In this document: positions 24,821-34,611 of the stretch, in pieces
Position numbering within the stretch: the first letter of the stretch is position 1
How the letters are laid out: each line of letters begins with the position of its first letter
Assembly (NCBI GenBank): GCA_030041045.1
Contig: JASHOQ010000114.1
Span: 1 to 64,000 of the forward strand
Origin: Acidobacteriaceae bacterium
Lineage (GTDB): Bacteria; Acidobacteriota; Terriglobia; Terriglobales; Acidobacteriaceae
Direction: 5' to 3'
Length of the DNA: 64,000 bases
The notes under the pieces: generated by a model
Seen by the model: only the letters and a program-made list of their open reading frames with translations
The model's database searches: none
Told to the model about the DNA's origin: nothing
Position numbers and translations under genes: made by a program

Positions 24821-27547
24821 ATGTTCCTTCCCCGCCGCTCTCCTTCCCCTTCGCATCTTGGCCGCGCGCTTGTGTTCTTCGTCTTGTCTGCGCAACTGCT
24901 GGCCGCACAAAATCCGGTCGAAGCGCTGCGCCGGGGATTTCTTGAACCCCCAGACAATGCCAGGCCGATGATGCGCTGGTGGTGGTTTGGTCCGGCTGTG
25001 GTCAAGCCGGAGCTCGGGCGGGAACTTGAGACCATGCGCGACGCCGGCATGGGCGGCGTGGAAATTCAGCCTGTTTATCCGCTCATGCTCGACGATCCGT
25101 CAAAAGGCGTCGTCAATCTGCGCTACCTGTCGCCGGAGTTTCTCGACGATGTGAGCTTTGTCAACGACAAGGCGCACCAGTTGGGCCTGCGCGTAAGCAT
25201 GACCCTGGGCAGCGGATGGCCTTATGGAGGTCCCACAACCGCGCTCGCGCTGGCGGCAGGCCGGCTGAAGGTGATCGCGGAGCCGGTTCACAACGGAACT
25301 GCAAGCCCGCCCCAGTTGGCTGAAGGCGACAGCATGATTGCCGCGTTCCTGGTTGCGGGAACGGAAAAATCCTTCGACCCGGCCGCGGCGAAGCAATTCG
25401 ATCCTGCCGAACCTCCTCCCAGCGCAACCGCGAATTCGACTGCCCTCTACTTTGTCTCAAGCCATACGCGCCAGATGGTCAAGCGCGCGGCCTTCGGCGC
25501 CGAGGGCTACGTGCTCGATCACTTCTCGCGCGCTGCGATCGACGAACACTTGAAGGATGTGGCCACGCCGCTCGTCCATGCGTTCGGCGACCAACCGCCC
25601 TTTTCCGTCTTCTCCGATTCGCTGGAAGTGTACGGCTCCGACTGGACTTGGAATCTGCCCGCGGAGTTCAAGAAGCGGCGCGGCTACGATCTCCTTCCGC
25701 ATCTTCCCGAATTGCTCGCCGGCGGAACGCCGGAAGCGGAGGCCGTGCGTCACGACTGGGGCGAAACCCTCTCTGACCTGATTCGCGATAACTACCTCGC
25801 ACCGCTCACGCACTTTGCTGAGGCGCACGGGACGCTGTTCCGCTCGCAAACCTACGGCGACCCGGCGGTGACGCTGGCCGACGAAGCCGTCCCCAATCTG
25901 CCTGAAGGCGAACAACCGGAATGGCGCGCGTTCTCTTTCGCGCGCTGGGCCAGCTCCGCCGGCCATCTCTACGACCGGAACGTCACGTCGGCGGAGACAT
26001 GGACCTGGCTCCATTCACCGGCCTTCCGCGCCACGCCGCTGGACATGAAGGCTGAAGCCGACCGCATGTTTTTGATCGGCATCAACCAGTTCGTCGGCCA
26101 CGGGTTCCCGTATTCTCCTCCAGCGGCGGGAGAGCCCGGCTGGGCGTTCTACGCCGCCGCGGTGTTCAACGCGCACAATCCCTGGTTCCCGGTAATGCCC
26201 GACGTCATGCGTTATCTGCAACGGGTAAGCTGGCTGCTGCGCCAGGGCCAGCCCGCCAACGACGTCGCCATTCTTCTTCCTGAAGACGATGCGCAGGCTG
26301 CTTTCTCGCCGGGCCAAGTTTCGGTGACCGATGAAATGCCGAAGCACATCACCCCGGAGCTGATGGGAACCATCCTCGACGCGGGCTACAACGTGGACTA
26401 TATCGACGCCGCCGCGATCAACGAATTGGGCTTCATCCCATATCCGATTTTGCTTCTTCCGCCCACAGACCGTATTCCGCTCTCGACCTACAGGAAGATC
26501 GCCGCCTATGCGGCCAAGGGGCATGTGATCGTCATCGGCAAGCTGCCCTCGCTGGCGCCAGGATGGCTCGAGCAGAACGAGTCTCCGCAGATTGCCGCGC
26601 TCTCAAAGCAGATTTTTGCGGACGAGGGACATCGAGGAGCGTTCATCGGCTCGGTCAGCGAGCTTGCCGACGCGCTCCATCGCGCCCTGCCTCCCGACGT
26701 CGATATGTCGGGCACGACCGAAGGGCTCGGCTTCGTCCATCGCAAGCTCAAAGATGCCGACATTTATTTTCTGGCCAACACAGGGAACAAGCCCATCGAC
26801 GGCGCGGTCGTCTTCCGCTCGGCTCATTCTGCGGTAGAAGCCTGGGACCCCGACTCGACCCGCGTGTTGTTTTCCGCAGAAAATGCGCGCGGAACAAGAA
26901 TCCCTCTCGCGCTCGCACCCTATGAATCGCGCGTGTTTGTTCTTGCCGATCGCTCTGAACCTGCGGCTCCGGTTGGGCAACGGCCCGAGCAGGAAGAGTC
27001 GATCGCCGACCTCAGCACCGGCTGGTCGATTCAATTCTCCGGTGCGCCCGAGCCTCAGCAGCTTGCCGGCCTGCTCTCATGGACAGATATGCCGGGCAAG
27101 CTGAATTTTTCCGGCGAGGCGGACTACACGCGGGACTTCTCCCTGCCCCAGTCGCTCCCAAAAGGCACGCGCATTTTTCTTGACTTCGGCCAGGGTACGC
27201 CGATTGCCGACAATCGGCCGCCGGGCTCGAGCGGCATGCACGCACTGCTCGATCCGCCCATTCGCGAAGCGGCGATTGTGTACGTGAACGGCCGCCGCGT
27301 GGGCTCGCTCTGGCACCCGCCTTATCGCATTGAGATCACACCGTTCCTTCTCGGCAAAGACAATCGCGTTGAGGTGCAGGTATACAACACCGCCATCAAT
27401 GAGCTGGCCGGTCAACCGCCGCACGACTACAGCGCGCTCTGGGCCAGGTACGGCAAGCGGTTCGAACCGCAGGACATGGAGAATCTTCATCCCATCCCTT
27501 CCGGCCTTTTCGGCCCCATTCGCCTGCTGGAGGAAACGCCCAATTGA
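24821..27547 (+). CDS. Exported GH106-type alpha-L-rhamnosidase
   Basis: 908 residues. Signal peptide MFLPRRSPSPSHLGRALVFF...LLAAQ at the N-terminus, followed by the GH106 hallmark region RPMMRWWWFGPAVVKPELGRELETM and GMGGVEIQPVYPL. The C-terminal galactose-binding-like domain contains VNGRRVGSLWHPPYRIEI. The family hydrolyses terminal alpha-L-rhamnose from rhamnogalacturonan and related glycans. The frame is open from 24722, but ATG 24821 has GGAG eight bases upstream and starts the signal peptide. It forms a likely pair with the GH51 gene. Specificity could be another deoxysugar; the catalytic glutamates were not assigned individually. Confidence 0.87.
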   Translation: MFLPRRSPSPSHLGRALVFFVLSAQLLAAQNPVEALRRGFLEPPDNARPMMRWWWFGPAVVKPELGRELETMRDAGMGGVEIQPVYPLMLDDPSKGVVNLRYLSPEFLDDVSFVNDKAHQLGLRVSMTLGSGWPYGGPTTALALAAGRLKVIAEPVHNGTASPPQLAEGDSMIAAFLVAGTEKSFDPAAAKQFDPAEPPPSATANSTALYFVSSHTRQMVKRAAFGAEGYVLDHFSRAAIDEHLKDVATPLVHAFGDQPPFSVFSDSLEVYGSDWTWNLPAEFKKRRGYDLLPHLPELLAGGTPEAEAVRHDWGETLSDLIRDNYLAPLTHFAEAHGTLFRSQTYGDPAVTLADEAVPNLPEGEQPEWRAFSFARWASSAGHLYDRNVTSAETWTWLHSPAFRATPLDMKAEADRMFLIGINQFVGHGFPYSPPAAGEPGWAFYAAAVFNAHNPWFPVMPDVMRYLQRVSWLLRQGQPANDVAILLPEDDAQAAFSPGQVSVTDEMPKHITPELMGTILDAGYNVDYIDAAAINELGFIPYPILLLPPTDRIPLSTYRKIAAYAAKGHVIVIGKLPSLAPGWLEQNESPQIAALSKQIFADEGHRGAFIGSVSELADALHRALPPDVDMSGTTEGLGFVHRKLKDADIYFLANTGNKPIDGAVVFRSAHSAVEAWDPDSTRVLFSAENARGTRIPLALAPYESRVFVLADRSEPAAPVGQRPEQEESIADLSTGWSIQFSGAPEPQQLAGLLSWTDMPGKLNFSGEADYTRDFSLPQSLPKGTRIFLDFGQGTPIADNRPPGSSGMHALLDPPIREAAIVYVNGRRVGSLWHPPYRIEITPFLLGKDNRVEVQVYNTAINELAGQPPHDYSALWARYGKRFEPQDMENLHPIPSGLFGPIRLLEETPN

Positions 27548-27625
27548 GCGGTTCTTGCGTTGGTTTCGCGCTCCGGCTCGAGGCGCTTCCGCACCGGACG
27601 GGCCTTCAAGTAGAGTGATGACATC

Positions 27626-29011
27626 GTGATCATCGACCTGGCCAGGCGCGCGCACGACCACAACTGGGAGCTCGATCCCATCACGCGCTCCCTGCTCGAT
27701 ACTGATTTCTACAAGCTGCTGATGCTGCAGTTCATCTGGAAGAACTTTCCCCAGACCCACGCAACCTTCAAGCTGATCAATCGCACCTCCGGAGCGCGCC
27801 TGGGCGAAGTGGTAGACATCGAGCAGCTGCGCGAGCAGCTGGAGCATGCGAGAAAATTGCGCTTTCGCAAGTCGGAGCTGATCTGGCTCGCGGGCAACAC
27901 CTTTTACGGCCGCCGCGGCATCTTCGAGCCGGCATTCCTAGAATGGCTGGAGAGCGATTTCCGGCTCTCCGATTACGAGCTCTCCGTCAAGGACGGCCAA
28001 CTGAACCTCGAGTTTCGCGGCCTCTGGTCGGCCACCTCGATGTGGGAGATCTTTGCGCTTTCTCAGATCGGCGAGCTGAAGACGCGCGCCAGTCTCAAGC
28101 AGCTGGGAGAACTTGAGCTCGATATTCTCTACGCGCGCGCCAAGGCCCGGCTCTGGGAAAAGATGGAGCGCCTGCGCGGAGTTCCGGATTTGAATGTGAC
28201 CGATTTCGGAACGCGCAGGAGGCACAGCTTTCTGTGGCACGAATACGTAGTGAACGCCATGCGCGACACGCTGGGCGAGAGCTTTGCCGGAACCTCGAAC
28301 GCGTACCTTGCCTACAAGCACGATCTTGAGGCCATCGGCACCAATGGCCACGAGCTGCCCATGGCCATGGCCGCGCTGGCGCGCGATGACGAGGAGCTGC
28401 GCACGGCGCAATATCGGCTGCTCGAGCTGTGGCAGCAGAGTTATCAGGGCGAGCTGCTGATCCTGCTTCCCGATACTTTTGGCACCACGCAATTTCTCCG
28501 CGATGCTCCCTCCTGGGTGGCGAATTGGACCGGCCAGCGGATTGACAGCAAGGACGCGTACGTGGCGGGAGACGAATACATCGCCTGGCTCGAGCGGCGC
28601 GGCCGCGACCCGCGCCAGAAGCGGCTCATCGCCTCTGACGCGCTGGATGTGGAGCAGATTCTGGGATTGCATGCGTATTTTGCCGGCACGCTGCGCAATG
28701 GCGCATCGCCTGACGATTTCCGCGCGGCCGGCGATTTTCTCGATTCCAGGCGCTGGATTCCTTCGCGCCGCATTCGCTTCACCAGCGGCTGGGGCACGCT
28801 GCTGACCAACGATTTTCGCAATTGCAATCCGCAGGGCGGCGACAGCTTCAATCCCGTGAGCCTGGTTTGCAAATTGAGTGAAGTGGAAGGCCGGCCCGCC
28901 GTCAAGCTGTCAGACAATTACGCCAAGGCGCTGGGCGCGCCCCGGGAAACCGAGCGCTACCGGCGCGTTTTCGGCGTAGCCGGATTGGCCGACGTGCCCG
29001 TTCTCACCTGA
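27626..29011 (+). CDS. pncB: Nicotinate phosphoribosyltransferase
   Basis: 461 residues, type II PRTase of NAD salvage: joins nicotinate and PRPP with ATP. Typical are SLLDTDFYKLLMLQFIW at the N-terminus, TDFGTRRRHSFLWHEYVV with the catalytic His region, GTSNAYLAYKHDLEAIGTNGHELPMA, and RFTSGWGTLLTNDF at the phosphate site. Starts with GTG (GTGATCATCGAC). Located 75 nt after the GH106 gene and apparently unrelated to it. Confidence 0.94.
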   Translation: MIIDLARRAHDHNWELDPITRSLLDTDFYKLLMLQFIWKNFPQTHATFKLINRTSGARLGEVVDIEQLREQLEHARKLRFRKSELIWLAGNTFYGRRGIFEPAFLEWLESDFRLSDYELSVKDGQLNLEFRGLWSATSMWEIFALSQIGELKTRASLKQLGELELDILYARAKARLWEKMERLRGVPDLNVTDFGTRRRHSFLWHEYVVNAMRDTLGESFAGTSNAYLAYKHDLEAIGTNGHELPMAMAALARDDEELRTAQYRLLELWQQSYQGELLILLPDTFGTTQFLRDAPSWVANWTGQRIDSKDAYVAGDEYIAWLERRGRDPRQKRLIASDALDVEQILGLHAYFAGTLRNGASPDDFRAAGDFLDSRRWIPSRRIRFTSGWGTLLTNDFRNCNPQGGDSFNPVSLVCKLSEVEGRPAVKLSDNYAKALGAPRETERYRRVFGVAGLADVPVLT

Positions 29012-29085
29012 GCGAGTCTGCTGTCGCGCCCGCGCCGAGGCGCCGCCGCTGTTCTCGCTCCAGATGCGCGGTGTAGGCTTCGGGT

Positions 29086-30069
29086 ATGGCGGCTGAATCG
29101 GCGTGGTACGCGAGCCAGCTTCGCGCCGAGCTGCTGGTGCGCGCCCGGCGCCACGCGCGCGGCAAGTCGCATGTAGAAAGCTACGGCAGCCCGCCTGTGG
29201 TTGTGTTTGCGCCGCAGCGTGGACGCCACGGAAACTTCTTTGACGCCGCGTTTGCCGCGATTGCGCAGAATCCCGCCTGGATGCGGCGTTTCAATAAAGT
29301 GCATGCGCAGGCTGCGCGCTGCCTGCCCAAAGCCGAGCGGCGTTGGCGCGAGCTCGATTCCTCCATGAGCTCCGACGCTCTCCTGATGAATGTGTTCTGC
29401 ACGCCGGGCGTAGCGGAAACGGCCGCGGTGCGCCATGTGCTCGGCGTCGAAGCGGGAGCGGCGCCGGAGTTCGGATGGAAGGCGCGCGTGCCGCTCAAGA
29501 ACGGGCGGCTCGATCGCACCGAAGTCGATATGCGCTTCGGCTCCCTTCTCGTTGAAGCCAAGCTGACCGAGAGCGACTTTCAAACCTGCGCGGTGTCCGT
29601 GGCCGAAGCATACCGTGACTTCGATTCCGTGTTCGATCGCGATCTGCTGCCGAAGGTCGAATTGCCCGTTGCACGGCCGCGCCGGTTGAGCGAATTCCCT
29701 GAGGACTACTCTCAGGAATTCGAGAGCGAAATCGGCGATCGGGAATCGAGCGCGGTGATCGACGAGTTGGTCCCCGCGCCCACCGCTCCCGGCTATGCGA
29801 GCTATCAACTCATTCGCAACGTGCTGGCTGCCTGCGCAGCCGAGACGAGCTTTTGCGCGCTGCATGACGCGCGCCGTCCCGACCTGCGCGAAGATTGGTT
29901 TCGCGTGATGGCCGCGGTCCGGCACGCGGAGATCCGCGTCCGGCTCAAAGTGCTCACCTGGCAGGAACTCGCTGCGCACCTGCCGGAAGAACTGCAGACG
30001 TTCCTCGATCGCAAGTACGGAATCGTCGCCCCCGGCAACCATCCCTCGCCAATCGAATGGTCGTCCTGA
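29086..30069 (+). CDS. PD-(D/E)XK nuclease-like protein (PGN_0703-type)
   Basis: 327-residue soluble protein. The segment RTEVDMRFGSLLVEAKLTESDF carries D-x(n)-ExK, the core of PD-(D/E)XK nucleases, with the acidic residue, beta-hairpin and EAK in the proper order (about residues 146-167). N-terminal ARRHARGKSHVESYG is basic. This matches my memory of proteins annotated as PGN_0703-family putative restriction endonucleases. No methyltransferase partner is adjacent, so a solitary nuclease or a nuclease-derived protein of other function are both possible. Follows pncB by 74 nt. Confidence 0.6.
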   Translation: MAAESAWYASQLRAELLVRARRHARGKSHVESYGSPPVVVFAPQRGRHGNFFDAAFAAIAQNPAWMRRFNKVHAQAARCLPKAERRWRELDSSMSSDALLMNVFCTPGVAETAAVRHVLGVEAGAAPEFGWKARVPLKNGRLDRTEVDMRFGSLLVEAKLTESDFQTCAVSVAEAYRDFDSVFDRDLLPKVELPVARPRRLSEFPEDYSQEFESEIGDRESSAVIDELVPAPTAPGYASYQLIRNVLAACAAETSFCALHDARRPDLREDWFRVMAAVRHAEIRVRLKVLTWQELAAHLPEELQTFLDRKYGIVAPGNHPSPIEWSS

Positions 30070-30114
30070 GCCACCGGAATGCGCGCAGGCGTGGATCGAG
30101 GCTTTCGCGCCGGA

Positions 30115-31167
30115 TCAGAGCCCCAGAATCTTTCGATTCCGCTTCGCATCCGCCGCGCCGCCGGCAAAGTCGTCAAAGGCGCGATCCGTCACGCGAATCA
30201 TGTGGCTGCGCACAAAGTCCGCGCCCTCGGCGGCGCCGTCTTCCGGATGCTTGATGCAACACTCCCACTCCACCACGGCCCAGCCGGGATAATCGTACTG
30301 CGCCAATTTGCTGAAAATCTGCTGGAAATCGATCTGGCCGTCGCCGAGCGAGCGGAAGCGGCCCGGCCGATCGATCCATTCCTGATAACCGCCGTAGACG
30401 CCGGCACGGCCGCTGGGATGGAACTCGGCGTCCTTCACGTGGAACGCGCGAATGCGCTCGTGGTAAAGATCGAGGAACTCGAGATAGTTCAGCTGTTGCA
30501 GAACCATATGGCTGGGATCGTAAAGAATGCAGGCGCGCGGATGGTTGCCGGCTGCAGAAAGAAACCGCTCGAAGGTCGCACCGTCGTGCAGGTCTTCGCC
30601 GGGATGCAGCTCGAAGCAGAGATCCACGCCGCCCGCGTCGAAGGCGTCGAGAATGGGCGTCCACAGCCGGGCCAGCTCCGCAAACGCCTCGTCGATGAGC
30701 CCCGCGGGCCGCTGCGGCCAGGGATAGAAGAAAGGCCACGCCAGCGCGCCGGAGAAGGTGGCATGCGCGCTCACGCCCAGGTTACGGCTGGCCTTCGCCG
30801 CCCAATGCAGTTGCTCCATCGCCCATGCCTGCTTGGCCTTCGCATCGCCCGCGAGTTCGCGGGGTGCAAAGGCATCGAGCAGCGTGTCGAAGGCAGGATG
30901 GCTCGCGACCAGTTGCCCCTGAAGATGGGTCGAGAGCTCGGTGACGGCGAGCCCGGCCTGCGCAACCAGCCCAAGAATCTCGTCGCAATAGGTCTTGCTT
31001 TCTGCGGCGCGCTTGAGATCGAAGAGTCGCCGGTCCCAGCTGGGAATCTGGATGCCCGTGTATCCCAGCTCTGCAGCCCATTTGGCCATGCCTTCAAGCG
31101 AGTTGAAGGGCGCCGCGTCCGAGGCGAACTGCGCCAGAAAAATCCCCGGACCCTTGATGGTCTTCAT
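30115..31167 (-). CDS. Sugar phosphate isomerase/epimerase (xylose-isomerase-like TIM barrel)
   Basis: 350 residues of AP-endonuclease-2/xylose isomerase-like barrel. Metal ligands are visible in order: DLCFELHPGED (Glu), ILYDPSHM (Asp/His), RAFHVKDAE (His, Asp) and AVVEWEC (Glu). Such proteins isomerise or epimerise keto sugars or act on inositols. It lies downstream of the Gfo/Idh/MocA gene on the same strand, a common pair in sugar oxidation pathways. A 7-nt tandem array (31259-31291) is in the gap between them. Substrate unknown. Confidence 0.85.
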   Translation of the reverse strand: MKTIKGPGIFLAQFASDAAPFNSLEGMAKWAAELGYTGIQIPSWDRRLFDLKRAAESKTYCDEILGLVAQAGLAVTELSTHLQGQLVASHPAFDTLLDAFAPRELAGDAKAKQAWAMEQLHWAAKASRNLGVSAHATFSGALAWPFFYPWPQRPAGLIDEAFAELARLWTPILDAFDAGGVDLCFELHPGEDLHDGATFERFLSAAGNHPRACILYDPSHMVLQQLNYLEFLDLYHERIRAFHVKDAEFHPSGRAGVYGGYQEWIDRPGRFRSLGDGQIDFQQIFSKLAQYDYPGWAVVEWECCIKHPEDGAAEGADFVRSHMIRVTDRAFDDFAGGAADAKRNRKILGL

Positions 31168-31258
31168 GATGCAAATCCCCCATCCTCTTCCATTTCGAAC
31201 TCAACCCCAGAGCGGAGACCATCCGCATCGCGGCACGATTCCTTACCCGGCTAGGACC

Positions 31259-31291
31259 AGCTGAACGCTGACAGCTGAAAGCTGAAAGCTG
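31259..31291. repeat. Heptamer tandem array (AGCTGAA)
   Basis: Four and a half copies of a 7-nt unit (AGCTGAA, CGCTGAC, AGCTGAA, AGCTGAA, AGCTG). It sits 4 nt past the stop of the MocA-type gene and about 90 nt before the isomerase start. A close relative (AGCTAAA) precedes aroA at 52850. Confidence 0.7.
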
Positions 31292-31294
31292 TCT

Positions 31295-32503
31295 TCAGAA
31301 CTCCACCCACCCCGCGATGCGATTGCTCTCAATCACCCGCTCAATGAAGCGCATGCCGCGCACGCCGGCTTCGATGCCGGGCAAAGTGGCCGGCAACGGC
31401 TGCGGGTTTCCCTTCTTCCATTCGAGCAGCGCATCCGCAAACTCGCGATAAAGGACCGCGAAGGCTTCGAGATAGCCTTCCGGATGGCCTGCGGGCACCC
31501 GCGCCACGGCCAGCGCATCGCGGCCCAGGTAGCCTGCTGCCGCGTGATGAATTTCTTCAGGACCGTCAAGCCATTTGACGATCAGCCGATTGGGATCCTG
31601 CTGGCGCCATTCAATCGAGCCGGTCTCGCCATAAATGCGCACGCGCATCTCGTTCAGTTCGCCTGCGGCGACCTGCGAGCAGGCCAGCGTGCCGGCAGCG
31701 CCGTTGTTCATGCGCACAAACGCATTGCAATCGTCGTCGAGCTTGCGCCACGGCACCACCGTGCGCAGTGTCGCGTTGATTGCCGTCACCTTGAGGCCGC
31801 TGATGTACTCAAGCAGATGAAAGGCGTGCGTGCCGATGTCGCCGATGGCCCCGCCGGGCCCGTTGCGCGCAGGGTCGGAGCGCCACTCGGCCTGCTTGTG
31901 CCCCGCAGTTTCGAGCGGCCGGCTCAGCCATCCCTGCAGATACTCGACAGCAACTTTGCGAAGGGCGCCGAGTTTTCCGGCAGCGCACATAGCGCGCGCC
32001 TCGCGCACCATGGCATAGCCGGCGTAAGTATGCGTCAGTCCATACGGAAGACCGGAACCCCGCACTGCTTTTTCGAGCTCCAGCGCCTCCGTGTACGTTG
32101 CCGTCGCCGGCTTGTCGCTCATCACCGGAATGCCGGCCTTCATGGCCGCGAGCGCGATGGGCAGGTGAAGATGATTGGGCGTGGTGATGACAACAAAGTC
32201 GATCCCATCATTCCGCTTGCGCTCCGCTTCGATCATCTCGCCGTAGCTCGCGTAAGCGCGCGCCGGGTCGATGCCGAAGGCCGCGCCGGCCGCGCGCGAG
32301 CGCTCCGCCGATTGCGAGAATGCCCCGGCAACCAGCTCGCAACGGCCGTCCAGCTCCGCGGCGATGCGATGCACCGGGCCGATGAATGCGCCCGGCCCTC
32401 CGCCCACCAATCCCATGCGCAACTTGCGCCGTTCCGCCAAGTCCTGCCTCGCCAATCGTCCCTCGCCGTGCAGCCATCTCGTTGGGGTTCGCGAGCGCCC
32501 CAT
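31295..32503 (-). CDS. Gfo/Idh/MocA family oxidoreductase
   Basis: 402 residues. [19 protein letters not shown] is the Rossmann NAD(P) loop, [33 protein letters not shown] the second half with the conserved Lys (DKP in place of the usual EKP), and [20 protein letters not shown] carries the catalytic His region. Oxidises or reduces a sugar, sugar acid or inositol. It is divergent from the KDG kinase gene (32608) and upstream of the isomerase. The ATG at 32416 (residue 30) begins the conserved domain and may be the true start. Confidence 0.87.
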   Translation of the reverse strand: MGRSRTPTRWLHGEGRLARQDLAERRKLRMGLVGGGPGAFIGPVHRIAAELDGRCELVAGAFSQSAERSRAAGAAFGIDPARAYASYGEMIEAERKRNDGIDFVVITTPNHLHLPIALAAMKAGIPVMSDKPATATYTEALELEKAVRGSGLPYGLTHTYAGYAMVREARAMCAAGKLGALRKVAVEYLQGWLSRPLETAGHKQAEWRSDPARNGPGGAIGDIGTHAFHLLEYISGLKVTAINATLRTVVPWRKLDDDCNAFVRMNNGAAGTLACSQVAAGELNEMRVRIYGETGSIEWRQQDPNRLIVKWLDGPEEIHHAAAGYLGRDALAVARVPAGHPEGYLEAFAVLYREFADALLEWKKGNPQPLPATLPGIEAGVRGMRFIERVIESNRIAGWVEF

Positions 32504-32607
32504 GCAGTTTACGCCGCTGTACCGGCACGAAGGAAAAAATCGCTTCTCACGCGCTCTGCGCCCACGCAGACCAACGGCAGCGCCATGCGATAAATTATTG
32601 GGTGACC

Positions 32608-33705
32608 ATGCATGCGATTTCCATTCCTCACACGGCGCGCCGCTGGGATTGCCTGAGCCTGGGCGAGGTGATGCTCCGCTTCGATCCCGGCGAAGGCCGC
32701 ATTCACACCGCGCGCCAGTTCCAGGTGTGGGAAGGCGGGGGCGAATACAACGTAGCGCGCGGGCTGCGCCGCTGCTTTGGTTTGCGCACCGCCATCGCCA
32801 CGGCTCTCGCCGACAATCCCATCGGCCGCCTGGTGGAGGATTGCATCCTGCAGGGCGGCGTGGATACGGCGCTGGTCAAGTGGGTGTCCTACGACGGCGT
32901 GGGCCGCGCCGTGCGCAACGGCCTGAACTTTACCGAGCGCGGATTCGGCGTGCGCGCCGCGGCCGGCTGCTCCGATCGCGGCCACACCGCGATCAGCCAG
33001 GTGAAGCGCGGCGACTTTGATTGGGCTTCGATTTTCGGAAACGCGAACGGCACCAAGTGGTTCCATACCGGCGGCATTTTTGCGGCGCTCTCACCCTCCA
33101 CGGCTGAAGTGGCCGTGGAAGCCATGGACCTGGCGCGCGCACACGGCACGCCGGTTTCCTACGACCTGAATTTTCGCGAATCGCTTTGGAAATCCATCGG
33201 CGGAAAGGCAAAGGCGCAGGAAGTGAATCGCGAGCTTGTGCGCAAGGTCGATTTGCTGCTGGGCAACGAGGAAGATTTTTCCGCGATGCTGGGGGTCCAG
33301 GTCAAAGGCGTGAGCGAAGATTTCGCCGAATTGCCCATCTCCGCCTACGCAGAGATGCTGCGCGAAGTGGCGATGGCATATCCCAATCTGAAGCTCATCG
33401 CCGGCACGCTGCGCACCGCGCAAACGGCCAGCCGCAACGCCTGGGGCGCGATCGCGCTTTACGAAGACCAAATTGTGCACGTGCCGCAGCGCGAGATCGA
33501 TATTCTCGACCGCGTGGGCGGCGGCGACAGTTTTGCCTCCGGACTGATTTACGGGCTGCTCGCCGGCAGAGGAATCGAGTGGGCTGTGCGCTGCGGCGTG
33601 GCTCACGGCGCGCTGGCCATGACCACGCCCGGCGACACCAGCATGGCTACACTGGCAGAAGTGGAGCGCCTGATTCAAGGAGGATCCGCGCGCATTGCGC
33701 GCTGA
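32608..33705 (+). CDS. kdgK: 2-dehydro-3-deoxygluconokinase (PfkB family)
   Basis: 365 residues. LSLGEVMLRFDPGEGR and WEGGGEYNVARGLRR are the N-terminal substrate motif; DRVGGGDSFASGLIYGLL is the C-terminal signature with catalytic Asp. GEYNVARG with the following eda gene points to phosphorylation of 2-keto-3-deoxygluconate. Start at ATG 32608; the frame is open further upstream (32386) without conservation. An 82-nt gap with two tandem arrays separates it from eda. The longer middle section (about residues 100-140, RAAAGCSDRGHTA) is an insertion relative to compact KDG kinases. Confidence 0.85.
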   Translation: MHAISIPHTARRWDCLSLGEVMLRFDPGEGRIHTARQFQVWEGGGEYNVARGLRRCFGLRTAIATALADNPIGRLVEDCILQGGVDTALVKWVSYDGVGRAVRNGLNFTERGFGVRAAAGCSDRGHTAISQVKRGDFDWASIFGNANGTKWFHTGGIFAALSPSTAEVAVEAMDLARAHGTPVSYDLNFRESLWKSIGGKAKAQEVNRELVRKVDLLLGNEEDFSAMLGVQVKGVSEDFAELPISAYAEMLREVAMAYPNLKLIAGTLRTAQTASRNAWGAIALYEDQIVHVPQREIDILDRVGGGDSFASGLIYGLLAGRGIEWAVRCGVAHGALAMTTPGDTSMATLAEVERLIQGGSARIAR

Positions 33706-33775
33706 CTCGCTGACTCGCTGGCTTGCTTTCTTTGAAACTCCGCTAGCGCCGCTAACCCCGCTAGCTCCGCTTTCG
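33700..33775. repeat. Two adjacent tandem arrays (8-nt and 9-nt units) before eda
   Basis: First an octamer array, CGCTGACT repeated with decay (33700-33731, entering the kinase stop codon region), then four copies of a nonamer CCGCTAGCG / CCGCTAACC / CCGCTAGCT / CCGCTTTCG (33740-33775). The last unit ends within GAGG, the probable ribosome-binding site of eda. Confidence 0.7.
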
Positions 33776-33786
33776 AGGTGTTCATC

Positions 33787-34434
33787 ATGGCCGAAACTAC
33801 CTGGGAGACCATCGAACGCGTCGGCCTGATCCCCGTGCTGCGCGCCAAAAGTGTTGCTCAGGGGCGCGCCGTGGTTGACGCCATGGTTGCCGGCGGCGTG
33901 GCCATCGTCGAAGTCACCATGACCGTGCCCGGCGCCATCGATCTGCTCAAGGAACTCCGAAACCAGTACAGCGCGAAGGACCTCCTGCTCGGCTCGGGAA
34001 CGGTGACCACGGCGGATCAGGCAAAGGCCACCATCGATGCCGGCGCCGAATTTGTCGTCAGCCCCAGCCTGCATCCCGAAGTGATCCGCGTAACCAAGGC
34101 CAACAACAAAGTTGCCTGCCCCGGCGCGCTCACGCCCACCGAGGCCATTACCGCGTGGAATGCGGGCGCAGATTACGTGAAGATTTTTCCCTGCTCCGCA
34201 GTGGGCGGCGCAGATTATCTGAAGGCGCTGCTGGCTCCCTTTCCGCATCTCAAGCTGATTCCCACCGGCGGCGTCACGCTCGAAACCGCGGAGAGCTTCA
34301 TCCGCGCCGGCGCACGAGCGCTCGGTGTGGGCAGCGATCTGGTGAATCTCGCCGCAATCGACGCCGGCAAACCCGAGACCATAACCGAGACAGCGCGCGC
34401 GTACTTGAAGGTGCTGGCGGATGCGCGGAAGTAA
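33787..34434 (+). CDS. eda: KDPG / KHG aldolase
   Basis: 215-residue class I aldolase cleaving 2-keto-3-deoxy-6-phosphogluconate to pyruvate and glyceraldehyde 3-phosphate. VGLIPVLRAKS, VAIVEVTMTVPGA (Glu base), LLGSGTVTTADQAKATIDAGAEFVVSP, ADYVKIFPCSAVGGADYLKALL (Schiff-base Lys) and LIPTGGVTLETAESFIRAGA are the family motifs in order. The ATG at 33787 has GAGG eight bases upstream; GTG 33778 is also in frame. With kdgK it completes the KDG to pyruvate branch. Confidence 0.93.
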   Translation: MAETTWETIERVGLIPVLRAKSVAQGRAVVDAMVAGGVAIVEVTMTVPGAIDLLKELRNQYSAKDLLLGSGTVTTADQAKATIDAGAEFVVSPSLHPEVIRVTKANNKVACPGALTPTEAITAWNAGADYVKIFPCSAVGGADYLKALLAPFPHLKLIPTGGVTLETAESFIRAGARALGVGSDLVNLAAIDAGKPETITETARAYLKVLADARK

Positions 34435-34556
34435 ACGAGCTGGCCCGGAGCGCAACCCTTGAACATGCCCGGAACGCGAGAGTTATCGAGTTCGGGGAGG
34501 GTCATTGCGGTTATCTGCTGAAAACGGATTCCTGACGCCTCGATGGCGCAGAACGC

Positions 34557-34594
34557 TTGACAATCCCTTCTGATACATAGCATGATATGTATCA
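34557..34594 (+). promoter_or_regulatory. Promoter and autoregulatory operator of vapBC
   Basis: TTGACA (34557-34562) is followed 18 bases later by CATGAT (34581-34586), a usable -10. A perfect 9-bp inverted repeat, TGATACATA / TATGTATCA (34571-34579 and 34586-34594, six-base spacer), covers the -10. This is the usual design of toxin-antitoxin autorepression. Confidence 0.7.
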
Positions 34595-34611
34595 GCTCTG
34601 GAGATGCTCTC

